Assembly (NCBI GenBank): GCA_036250195.1
Contig: JAVHZZ010000008.1
Location: 14,844,434-14,908,433, forward strand
Direction of reading: 5' to 3'
Origin: Mixophyes australis
Taxonomy: Eukaryota > Chordata > Amphibia > Anura > Limnodynastidae
DNA: 64,000 bases
A program made the translations under genes and the position numbers. How positions within the stretch are numbered: position 1 is the first letter of the stretch; each line of letters starts with the position of its first letter. The notes under the pieces were generated by a model, which was not told where the DNA came from, ran no database searches, and saw only the letters and a program-made list of their open reading frames with translations. Below, one piece after another: positions 57,301 to 64,000 of this stretch.

Positions 57301-59774
57301 TTCTATATTTCAATAGGGCAAGGGAAAAAACAGACATAGCATCTTTAAGGGTGGTACAGATCTTTCTGAAGCATTGAAAATGTAAGGTTTTGGTATATCA
57401 ATTGACAAAATCAAAAAGCCACTGTACAGTGTGCAGCCACATACCAGGCATTCAAAAATACAACAATGCTAAAAAAATAAAATAAGTTGATGTGCCCTTT
57501 CCATGTTCAAAAGATCTGCAACAAACTGAAAAAACTTCACTAAACCTAAATACAAACTGTCTTATATAAAAGACTAAATGTTTACATGCAATTGGTCTCA
57601 GGAACATACTAGAACTGTAGACATTAGATAAAGTGACCATGGAATTACATTTTCTTATACACAGCAGACTTCCTGTCAGCAATACCACTGAAGGATGCTA
57701 CAGGTGGCCTCTATACAGGATTATTGGTGCTTAGCAGGGTAATGTGTGTGGCCAATTTCAACTGCATTCCAAATACATTTGTTCACTGTAATTCAATCTG
57801 TGCAATTTTGCCCTTTACATGAATGACCTATTGCAGATAAATGTGACCATCTTTAACAGACTGTTGGAATTTTGTTTTTATTAAGACTTGGTATATTAAA
57901 TATATATGGATATGACTTTACTCCTTTACAAGGATTGAGATATTTGACAATGTTTGTGATGATATCCACATCATTTCAAACTACAGTCATGCTAATACCA
58001 ATTGAGTCCATAAAAACCCCCATGCAGTGGCATACAGGCAAGAACTCTGAAATGAAAAACAACCCCAGTAACAAATACATCTCAAATAAAGTTCTAATAA
58101 GGTCCTGAAACATTCAAATAATTGAAAATGTTAGTAATGCTTTAATATACATAATAAATTAGCATGTATCTTAACTGACCGTTACATTTAAATACACTGC
58201 TTAATTTATACAAGCCAGTTTATGTTAGATAATAGCCTTTACTAACATTTGCTAGCATTCAGTAAGGGTTTCTAGCCTGGAAATAAGATTTCAGTAAAAC
58301 AAACTATCAATGTGCTAAGCAGAATGCAAACAGGAAGTTTATCTTGTCCAAGCAATACCAAATTAGGAACCCAAAACCACAGCAACTTCCTCCTACATAC
58401 ATTGTATTAACCCAATGCAGAATAAAATCACCCTCAATATGACAAAACATGTGCATTTAAAAATTCAACCTAAAGAGACAAAAAACACACACCTCCATCA
58501 TCAAGTGGCCTCTTCTGTCCACCAAAGCCATAGTCGTTTGAATTTATGGTGGGTCCGGCATCACCTCCAATTTTTGCAGCAATCTGTAAACAAAACCCAC
58601 CATGATTTGTAATGAGATTTTTTTAATCACCAATCTAACTTCTTTGAAAGTAATTAAATATGTACCATTCAAAAAGTGTTTAAACAAGCCCATCTGTTTC
58701 TCCAATAATAATATTCCCAGAAAGCAACTATAGCCTTTTTAAAACACGAAACCCCCATCAGATTTTATATATAAACCATCCCTTAAAACATCAGCTTCCC
58801 CATATCACCTCCATATTGTATGTGACACTTGTGAATAAGGAAGTCTCAAACCTTTGTTAACATTTAACACATGTGGAATGGAAGCAGCCTTTAAAGTTAT
58901 TAGCAGAGGGAAAACTTCACTCCCATGCATTTTACAGAACAACATTTCTAAGAGGGTTTGGTTAATACATTTAATATATAGGGAAAAAAATAATAAAGAA
59001 GTTTTCAAGGGATCAAGCCTTCTGATATACCCAAACATGAAGATGTTTTATATTAGAAGATTTTTGCTACATAAAATATGACTGGCTCACTACAGTGTGC
59101 AATGTGTACCTATCACTGGTACATGCCAACTGGGGAGACAAGAATTATGTTATCTCCCGACTGGTTTCCAGCTCAATTTTTGACCTGCCCTCTTGGTACC
59201 ACCTACCCCATAAGCATGGGGTATGTTCTAGGCATAGTGTGTGCTGTCCTGTGGTAAGTTTAAAATACATCTTAATAATAAACTTTGTAAATATTGAGTT
59301 TGGCATCTAAAGTCCAATTTTGCTTTATGGGGAGGGTTGAAACGTGTTTGATGTCACTGTTACAGTCTCAAACAAGTCAATGTAATTCTATTTGGGGGAA
59401 AACAATACAAAATTAAACATCCATCCAGGAGAATGGAGGGAAAGTTGTTGACCTTAAAAATCCATTAAAGGACCAGCACACATCAGATACAACGTATTTT
59501 ACAAAACCTGGGACATGGGAACTCCCCACTCGAACAAAAGGCTTAGGGCAATCGCAGAAACAAAACATTAAACTCCTATACAACATACAAGTTACCATGA
59601 GTGACTCGATCTCTTATTACAATAAGGGAGGCGGTTCCCATTACTGCATTCAGGCCTGGGGGTATTTGTAAGTTCTCCCAAATAGGGATTGTCCAAAGTG
59701 GAAACGTGTAGAATTTAAATTAGATACCAACGAATATATATTATATATCTATATAATTACATATTATGTACACA

Positions 59775-59824
<50 letters not shown>

Positions 59825-60155
59825 TATCAGCCACATGAGAGGATTCGAACATCTAGAGCTATAACTCCACATGTGGAACAACATGGACGGAGTCCTCGGC
59901 CTCCTAAAGGCACCTTGAGGATAACCATAGTGAGTGGACGAGTCCACGCCGACCCCACACGGAGAGAACACGCGTGTGGCCTCCGCATCCACTCGCGGCC
60001 CTCACCGTCCCGGGCCCTGTACTACTCTTCCCCCAGCGCCACCCCCTGTTCCCGCTTCTCACCTGTCTCGCTCTCTGCAAGGCGTCCTTGAAGGCGTCGT
60101 TGACCCCGGCGGCGGAGCCCCCACTAGGCGGTGGTACGGTGGAGTAATCAGCCAT
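48302..60155 (-). CDS. FUBP1: FUBP1, far upstream element binding protein 1 (whole gene, 21 coding exons)
   Basis: FUBP1 is a nuclear protein that binds single-stranded T-rich DNA such as the MYC FUSE element, and also intronic RNA. It acts in transcription and splicing. The ATG is at 60155-60153 and the TAA at 48304-48302. Twenty-one exons predict 654 aa; human is 644 aa from memory. Residues 17-37 form the conserved N-box helix ([14 protein letters not shown]). Four KH domains follow, each with its GxxG loop: IIGRGGEQ (about 105), VIGKGGET (about 190), VIGRNGEM (about 280), IIGKGGET (about 381). A Gly/Arg-rich linker precedes KH4. A Pro/Gly-rich region and Tyr-rich repeats form the activation domain ([40 protein letters not shown]). 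All junctions keep frame. Human has one fewer Tyr repeat in the isoform I recall; the extra one is exon 19. Confidence 0.97.
48442..48587 (-). CDS. FUBP1: FUBP1 coding exon 20 (Tyr-rich repeat 4)
   Basis: 146 bp encoding [34 protein letters not shown] and [14 protein letters not shown], matching the human C-terminus. The acceptor is GTTTTTTAG and the donor CAG/GTACGA. If the next intron is retained, the protein ends VRT after four more codons. Confidence 0.95.
48588..50025 (-). other. FUBP1 intron 19 (GC-AG)
   Basis: It starts with GCAAGT at 50025 and ends with TTTTTTAG at 48588. Apart from the possible MITE it is unique sequence. Confidence 0.75.
49252..49415. mobile_element. possible MITE in FUBP1 intron 19
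   Basis: GGCAGATTCAAAAC at the left and GCCAATTGAATCCCTTAC at the right resemble inverted ends, around a GC-richer interior with GCGAGATGCCTCCGGAACG. Weak evidence. Confidence 0.3.
50026..50085 (-). CDS. FUBP1: FUBP1 coding exon 19 (Tyr-rich repeat 3, GC donor)
   Basis: 60 bp, phase 1 at both ends, encoding [20 protein letters not shown]. The acceptor is ATACTTAG. The donor is CAAG/GCAAGT, the standard GC-AG form. The nearest GT (four bases later) would break the frame of exon 20. Skipping this exon keeps frame and gives a protein of about 634 aa, close to the human isoform I remember, so it is probably a regulated cassette. The related protein KHSRP has the same extra repeat constitutively, from memory. 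Confidence 0.87.
50600..50674 (-). CDS. FUBP1: FUBP1 coding exon 18 (Tyr-rich repeat 2)
   Basis: 75 bp, phase 1 at both ends, encoding [12 protein letters not shown] then [13 protein letters not shown]. The acceptor is TTGTACATAG and the donor TGG/GTACGT. Confidence 0.94.
51018..51146 (-). CDS. FUBP1: FUBP1 coding exon 17 (Tyr-rich repeat 1)
   Basis: 129 bp encoding [20 protein letters not shown] and ending STTQTNGQ, the first Tyr-rich activation motif. The acceptor is AATTTCTTAG and the donor AAG/GTAGCA. Confidence 0.95.
51147..52039 (-). other. FUBP1 intron 16
   Basis: About 0.9 kb of unique A/T-rich sequence with standard GT-AG ends; no element recognised. The shorter FUBP1 introns from exon 5 to exon 16 are likewise empty. 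Confidence 0.6.
52040..52119 (-). CDS. FUBP1: FUBP1 coding exon 16
   Basis: 80 bp encoding [20 protein letters not shown] then QQAQPDP, matching human. The acceptor is TTTCTTTAAG and the donor CAA/GTAAGT. Confidence 0.95.
52596..52750 (-). CDS. FUBP1: FUBP1 coding exon 15 (Pro/Gly-rich)
   Basis: 155 bp of Gly/Pro-rich coding, [17 protein letters not shown] onward, ending [11 protein letters not shown]. It matches the human Pro/Gly region. The acceptor is TCTGTTTAG and the donor TCA/GTAAGT. Confidence 0.95.
52851..53011 (-). CDS. FUBP1: FUBP1 coding exon 14 (KH4)
   Basis: 161 bp encoding [36 protein letters not shown] and QLIEEKIG, near-identical to human KH4. The acceptor is TTTTCTTCAG and the donor GGG/GTAAGT. 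Confidence 0.96.
53329..53470 (-). CDS. FUBP1: FUBP1 coding exon 13 (RG-rich linker, KH4 start)
   Basis: 142 bp encoding [20 protein letters not shown] and then [19 protein letters not shown], the start of KH4. The acceptor is GTCCCAAAG and the donor AAG/GTATTT. Confidence 0.95.
53831..53931 (-). CDS. FUBP1: FUBP1 coding exon 12 (KH3)
   Basis: 101 bp encoding [20 protein letters not shown] then [13 protein letters not shown]. The acceptor is TCTGCTGCAG and the donor CAG/GTATAT. Confidence 0.96.
54007..54109 (-). CDS. FUBP1: FUBP1 coding exon 11 (KH3)
   Basis: 103 bp encoding [20 protein letters not shown] then [13 protein letters not shown] of KH3, as in human. The acceptor is TGTTTTTAG and the donor CAG/GTGTGT. 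Confidence 0.96.
54347..54448 (-). CDS. FUBP1: FUBP1 coding exon 10
   Basis: 34 codons starting [18 protein letters not shown] and ending [10 protein letters not shown], the KH2-KH3 linker. The acceptor is TTCTTTACAG and the donor GAT/GTAAGT. Confidence 0.96.
54529..54627 (-). CDS. FUBP1: FUBP1 coding exon 9 (KH2)
   Basis: 33 codons starting [18 protein letters not shown] and ending [10 protein letters not shown], the second half of KH2 and near-identical to human. The acceptor is TTCAACCCAG and the donor CAG/GTAATA. Confidence 0.96.
54713..54875 (-). CDS. FUBP1: FUBP1 coding exon 8 (KH1 end, KH2 start)
   Basis: 163 bp encoding [15 protein letters not shown], then [19 protein letters not shown] of KH2. 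It ends in phase 0. The acceptor is TCTATTTTAG and the donor CAG/GTATGG. Confidence 0.96.
54963..55020 (-). CDS. FUBP1: FUBP1 coding exon 7
   Basis: 58 bp encoding [19 protein letters not shown], the second half of KH1 (human DSGGLPERSCMLTGTPESV). The acceptor is GTCATTTCAG and the donor CCA/GTAAGT. Confidence 0.95.
55296..55367 (-). CDS. FUBP1: FUBP1 coding exon 6 (KH1 GxxG loop)
   Basis: 72 bp encoding [17 protein letters not shown] then CKIQIAP, the nucleic acid binding loop and helices of KH1, identical to human. The acceptor is CTGTTTTAG and the donor CTG/GTAATT. Confidence 0.96.
55754..55803 (-). CDS. FUBP1: FUBP1 coding exon 5 (KH1 start)
   Basis: 50 bp encoding [17 protein letters not shown], the first strand of KH1. 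The acceptor is TTTAATTCAG and the donor TCA/GTAAGT. Confidence 0.95.
56391..56430 (-). CDS. FUBP1: FUBP1 coding exon 4 (40 bp)
   Basis: It encodes [13 protein letters not shown] plus two bases of Arg. It aligns with human SFGTQLPPMHQQQR with local divergence. The acceptor is TTTCTCAAAG and the donor GAG/GTGAGT. Confidence 0.93.
56533..56571 (-). CDS. FUBP1: FUBP1 coding exon 3 (39 bp)
   Basis: It completes Asp and encodes [13 protein letters not shown] (human DQPDAKKVAPQND), the nuclear localisation region. The acceptor is AATGTTTTAG and the donor ATT/GTAAGT. Confidence 0.93.
56572..58492 (-). other. FUBP1 intron 2
   Basis: 1.9 kb of unique sequence between exons 2 and 3. It contains a candidate stop-bearing cassette exon (57084-57117). 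Confidence 0.6.
58493..58583 (-). CDS. FUBP1: FUBP1 coding exon 2
   Basis: 91 bp from phase 0, ending after one base of an Asp codon. It encodes [10 protein letters not shown] then [16 protein letters not shown], matching human. The acceptor is TTGTTTACAG and the donor GAG/GTGTGT. Confidence 0.95.
58584..60062 (-). other. FUBP1 intron 1
   Basis: 1.5 kb with a (TA)n tract at 59777-59821 and no transposon recognised. Confidence 0.65.
59777..59821. repeat. (TA)n microsatellite
   Basis: About 22 TA units in FUBP1 intron 1. Confidence 0.97.
60063..60155 (-). CDS. FUBP1: FUBP1 coding exon 1 (start codon)
   Basis: 31 codons, [17 protein letters not shown] then [14 protein letters not shown], matching human except that the human poly-Gly run is reduced. 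The donor is CAG/GTGAGA. The exon is CpG rich. Confidence 0.96.
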
Positions 60156-60314
60156 GGTCAGCGCAGCTCTCTCGCAGTCAGCACCGTGTGTCTGTGTGCG
60201 TGGTGAGTGGTGTCGTCGCGCCGTGTGAGGTGAGAGAGAAAATGGCGCCGGGAGTCCTCGCTCGTAACCCCGTGTCGTCAAGTCTCGCGAGCGCCGCCCA
60301 CAGCTGCCGCCAGC

Positions 60315-60324
60315 TCTCGCGAGA
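60315..60324. promoter_or_regulatory. TCTCGCGAGA palindromic motif
   Basis: Perfect match to the 10-bp palindrome, flanked by one-mismatch copies 32 bp to the left and 33 bp to the right. It lies 160 bp upstream of the FUBP1 start codon. Confidence 0.75.
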
Positions 60325-60968
60325 ACCGCGCTCTATGGCACCAGCGTTGTCGCGAGAGGGCTTGGCGTCACGTGCTCCTCCTCCCCCTCCCTCTGGCGCG
60401 CGGCTGGCAGGATGATTGTGGCGGGATCTGTGTTATAATAATGTGCTTGGGAGGGAAGATGGCGGCCGTGTGTGAGGGAAATGTCCTTCTACTCCTAAAC
60501 CAGGGGCACATGGGAGTGTGAAAACAACCTTGGCGCACTAGCCTATTATCTGGGCAGTGTTATCACAAACGTTTTCTGTTCTACATGGTGTTAGGCGGGA
60601 TTGTGGCTATTTAAATATGATGGTGACCCCTGAGGTGTTTTTTTTGCTGTCAGCAACAATATCACATCTGTCTGGAGAAAGAATAATGGCTTTTTGTCGT
60701 CTGTAAAAATATAATAAAATTTTATACAATAAACACAGTGTGTGCTTTCTTCATAGCTATGAAGCCACCATCATGGAAGTTCTCCCAGTAATTGTAAATG
60801 AGAGGATAAGGGACAGCAGAAACTCATTGTCACACTTAGGGCTGTGAACTGAGTGATCCAGATGTGGCCAGAAACCAGGAATTCAAGTCACATAAAGGGG
60901 GTCCCCAGTTGAATAAAAAAAATGGCCACCCCTATATCAACCCTGCATTCCTATACTGTACTATATGG

Positions 60969-61200
60969 CAGTGGTTCCCAAACGTTTGCAGTTTGCGGCA
61001 CCCTTAGAGTCTCCATAATTATTTCAAGGCACCCATCCAAAATAATTACCAAGCAGTCCCGTTTTATAAGTAGTCAAAAAAAACATAATAAGTATTTAAA
61101 TCGGGACAGGAATACTTATTTAGTTGTATGCAAAAATAATACACATAAATCCAAGGGAAAATAATATTTTTATATTATTTTTTTTCAATTATATTTACAC
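60969..61200 (+). mobile_element. hAT-type transposon end (CAGTGGTTCCCAAAC)
   Basis: CAGTGGTTCCCAAACGTTTGC followed by GCGGCACCCTTAGAG and GGCACCCATCC is the typical start of a vertebrate hAT element. The far end was not found. Confidence 0.6.
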
Positions 61201-61896
61201 ACACGTATGTTAGTTTCTACATCGCTCTCCTGCCAGTGATGAGCAACCTGATACACTACGAAGTTTCCACGTAGTTCTCCTGCCTCTCTAATGACCTGCG
61301 TACATACTTGTGTTAGTTTGTATGCAGCTCTCTTGCCACCCTAGGGACTTGCGCACACTTAGTTAGTTCATTCTGTCTACCCTCATTTTTGACAGGTGAA
61401 TGGAGGGGAGATGAATGATCTCTACAGAGACGCTGGTGCAATGAACAAGTCTGTCTTATATTAGGGCAGGTGATGGGTCAGGGATGGGGGAAGTAATGTC
61501 TGTTCTACTGTGCCTAATTCATCATCCACTTTGAAGAGATGCCCACATAGGCTGCACTAGTGTCTCTCATTATTGATCTCTTTCCATGAGTTTATGGAAC
61601 ATACATACTTCTTTTTGCTTTTGAATAAACAATTTAAATTCTGTAAAATCCCTGTTTTTAATCCAGTTATTTTAAATCGGTTAAAATAGAAATGGTTTAT
61701 TCTCACTTAATAATTTTGATTTCCACTGAAGATGATCAGATTATCATTTTGGTCTTCTACTTTTGAACTGGTTGAATGCCCATGTGACAATAAATTTTAG
61801 AAAATTGGTGAAAAAAGTAATCCAATTGAATAATCCATTTGTAGTGTATCTGGCCTTCTTGTACACTCTACTGTGTTAGGTTTATACTGATATCTA

Positions 61897-62040
61897 GGGG
61901 TATATTTACTAAACTGCGGGTTTGAAGAAGTGGAGATGTTGCCTATAGCAACCAATCAGATTCTAGTTATTTGTTTAGTGCATTCTACAAAATGACAGCT
62001 AGAATCTGATTGGTTGCTATAGGCAACATCTCCACTTTTC
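61897..62040. mobile_element. MITE, CCAATCAGATT family, copy 5, truncated
   Basis: GGGGTATATTTACTAAACTG, GAAGTGGAGATGTTGCCTAT, then GGTTGCTATAGGCAACATCT. The right end stops at CCACTTTTC. Confidence 0.9.
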
Positions 62041-62427
62041 TCTTGGGCTCTCTGTCCATTGTCCTCCACTCCTCCATTGTCTTTGCACCTTTTTCAGAGG
62101 CTCTAATCCTGTTAGTTGGGCCCACGCCAATGGACACAGGTATTATCTTGCACTGAATATACTCCTTGCACCATAGTAGCTGTGCTGAGAGTTTTAGTGT
62201 TATCTATTTACTGTATTGTACTGTTATGCCATGTACTGTCTTGTTGTTTTCCCCTCTGTATGGAGCTGCAGACCTCATGTGGTGCCCTATAAATAAAGAT
62301 TAATAAATTATAATAATTACATGATGTCAGTTACAGCCTCTGGATTATTTTTCCAGCCCCAAAAACTTTATATTCTGAAGCCTGGACACTAAAATACTTT
62401 AGCTTTAACCTCACGTCATGTCAGTTT

Positions 62428-62822
62428 TAGGCTGGGTATATAGTTTTTTAACAAGATAAATGACTTTTCGGCTCAATATAGCATTAGTGTGTACACTCCC
62501 ACAATCAACGACTATTGTTCCAAAGCACATCGTATTATTTAATTTGATTTTATGAACGGACTAAAAATCTTGTTCAACAATGGAATGATGTTCCAATCCT
62601 GCAGTGTGTATGCACTCGTGACCAGATCACCATAGTTTACAAAGTCAAAAACTTTTCAGCCGATGGTTATGACAGATAAAGAGCAGAGATGCAAAAGTAA
62701 ATCTTGTAAAATGTGTATAGTGTGTACACAGGAATCGACATGCTGATCGGGAGTTTAGTCGTTGGTAAAATCGCTAGTGATGTTTCTTCGGGAGAAATTT
62801 TCTGTAGTGTGTACCCAGCCTT
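62428..62822. mobile_element. MITE (TAGGCTGGGTA family), larger copy
   Basis: TTTAGGCTGGGTATATAGT at the left and GTAGTGTGTACCCAGCCTTA at the right are inverted ends of a 395-bp non-coding element, related to 27033-27130. Confidence 0.8.
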
Positions 62823-62846
62823 ACAGCTAATGCGACAGGGAAACTG

Positions 62847-62968
62847 TGTGTGTCTGTCTGTGTGTGTATGTTAGGGAATTTAGACTGTAAACTCCAATGG
62901 GGCAGGGACTGGTGTGAGTGAGTTCTCTGTACAGCGCTGCGGAATTAGTGCTATATAAAGTAGATGGT
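62847..62968 (+). mobile_element. SINE 3' third
   Basis: TTTAGACTGTAAACTCCAAT, GGGGCAGGGACTGGTGTGAG and CTCTGTACAGCGCTGCGGAA then TAGTGCTATATAAA. Confidence 0.85.
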
Positions 62969-63758
62969 GGTTTGGTGTGTGTCCTATAGGTTTTTTTAAG
63001 ATTGGAAAAAGGCAGCTTTTATTAAGGTTTTTTTGACACCAGCCTAATGGGTGAACAATTTCTAACTGAACACAAACTAGTAGGGAAACCTCTGGCTAAT
63101 TATGAATAGAGGAAATGCTACTTTTCAACTCCATCCATTATGTTTAATCTATGACCAGCGAATACAGAAGATCAATTTACCACAGGAATCAGTGAACCTT
63201 CATTCAAGTTCTGTTTGCTCTCAGTTCATCATTTGCTGAGGGAAGGAAATATCACGCCTGTGTGTGCATAAAGTCCCTAGAAAATGAGGTTAAAGTTAAT
63301 ATATGTCTTTTTACCAGACTGCGGCCACTCACTGATATCCACAAGAAGAGAAAACTCCTGCTTATTATTTTCAGCTCCTGGATAAATAGGAGAAAGAACA
63401 ATCCATTCAGGAGCCATGTATACTACTCATTTCCTGTCCTAGATGATTGAACAGTTAGTACGATCTGGGTCCCATCCTTGGAGCTATTGGTTGTCCTTAT
63501 CAGGCCCTATAATCATGGTGGACCCACTTCCTTCTCTCATCATCACACTTCCTCAGGCCACTGACACATGGTACATTGTGATAACTAGTGGCACTAAGAT
63601 ACGTCATCGACCAGAAGCAACATGATGTGAGCAGGAGGCAGGGCCAAAATAGGAACCAGCTAGTGGCCTGGATTGGGCCCTTTCCTATCAGGGACCAATA
63701 TGTTTATGGACATAATGCAGATGAGGGTGTCACATGGGAGGAAAAACCATAATTCAGA

Positions 63759-64000
63759 GGCAGCATGGTGGCTCAGTGGTTAGCACTTCTGCCTCACAGC
63801 ACTGGGGTCATGAGTTCAATCCCCAACCATGGCATTATCTGTGTGGAGTTTGTATTTTCTCCCTGTGTTGCGTGGGTTTCCTGCGGGTGCTCCGGTTTCC
63901 TCCCATACTCCAAAAACATACTGGTATCAAAACTGACCCTAATCTGTGTGTATGTTACGGAATTTAGACTGTAAGCTCCAATGGGGCAGGGACTGATGTG
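63759..64000 (+). mobile_element. tRNA-derived SINE with A and B boxes (cut by window end)
   Basis: The head GGCAGCATGGTGGCTCAGTG carries an RNA polymerase III A box (TGGCTCAGTGG, 63769-63779) and a B box (GAGTTCAATCC, 63812-63822) at tRNA-like spacing. The body follows with TTTCCTCCCATACTCCAAAA, then GACTGTAAGCTCCAATGGGG. The tail lies beyond the window. It is a retroposon, not a tRNA gene: no cloverleaf closes. Confidence 0.92.

Larger units (their letters stand above)
59930..60480 (-). promoter_or_regulatory. FUBP1: FUBP1 CpG-island promoter, possibly bidirectional
   Basis: A dense CpG region spans FUBP1 exon 1 and its upstream flank, the only such block in the window. It contains TCTCGCGAGA at 60315-60324 and one-mismatch copies at 60283-60292 and 60348-60357. 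It also has CACGTG at 60369-60374 and the YY1-type sequence AAGATGGCGGC at 60456-60466 on the + strand. TCTCGCGAGA is an established CpG-island promoter motif bound by BANP and reported for KAISO. The start site was not located. Confidence 0.8.
60481..64000. other. region upstream of FUBP1
   Basis: No coding exon. In human the divergent neighbour is DNAJB4; none of its J-domain or C-terminal motifs (such as HPDKN) appears here. The region holds an hAT-like end, two MITEs and two SINEs, listed separately. Confidence 0.55.

Noticed and set aside
59904..60415. Overlapping frames on both strands at 60 kb
   Set aside because: They are stop-poor because of high G/C in the CpG island. Only the 31-codon FUBP1 exon 1 is supported by homology and splice site.
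63759..63830. tRNA gene
   Set aside because: A and B boxes are present but no acceptor or anticodon stem closes, and the sequence continues into a SINE body found in other copies.
60480..64000. DNAJB4 coding exons
   Set aside because: Expected from human gene order, but no J-domain or C-terminal motif is present in any frame of this part of the window.

Overview
This is a vertebrate genomic window, most likely from an anuran amphibian. It holds two intact protein genes facing each other tail to tail. NEXN (nexilin, an actin-binding muscle Z-disc protein) runs on the + strand from about 10.4 to 42.9 kb. FUBP1 (far upstream element binding protein 1, a KH-domain single-stranded nucleic acid binding protein) runs on the - strand from 60.2 to 48.3 kb or beyond. 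The NEXN-FUBP1 order and orientation match the human 1p31 locus. The frog assignment is an inference. It rests on vertebrate exon structures, protein divergence from human, and many short palindromic DNA transposons and tRNA-type SINEs of the kind common in frogs. No species can be named from this.

Layout. 1-10.4 kb: no coding exon; three minisatellites (76-bp, 20-bp and about 149-bp units), a short antisense 28S rRNA-derived segment, and a possible muscle promoter near 8.8-8.9 kb. 10.4-42.9 kb: NEXN, 13 coding exons predicting 743 aa. Its introns carry MITEs, a LINE 3' end, SINEs, a 440-bp foldback element and an internally deleted LTR retrotransposon with intact 5-bp target duplications. 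42.9-48.3 kb: a repeat-poor block, probably the FUBP1 3' UTR. 48.3-60.2 kb: FUBP1, 21 coding exons predicting 654 aa. 60.2-60.5 kb: CpG-rich promoter with three TCTCGCGAGA-type motifs. 60.5-64 kb: intergenic sequence, or the first intron of a divergent gene (DNAJB4 in human), with MITE, hAT and SINE copies. No DNAJB4 coding exon was found.

All exon boundaries were read by eye from splice sites, reading frame and remembered human protein sequences. Every internal exon junction keeps frame, which is the strongest evidence for the models. The genes are not functionally linked: NEXN is a muscle structural gene and FUBP1 a general transcription and splicing regulator. I found no undescribed biological system. 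The most unusual points are an extra NEXN repeat-module exon, an alternative NEXN C-terminal exon, a GC-donor cassette exon in FUBP1, the 28S-derived insertion, and a 40-bp palindromic insertion that is almost nothing but inverted repeats.
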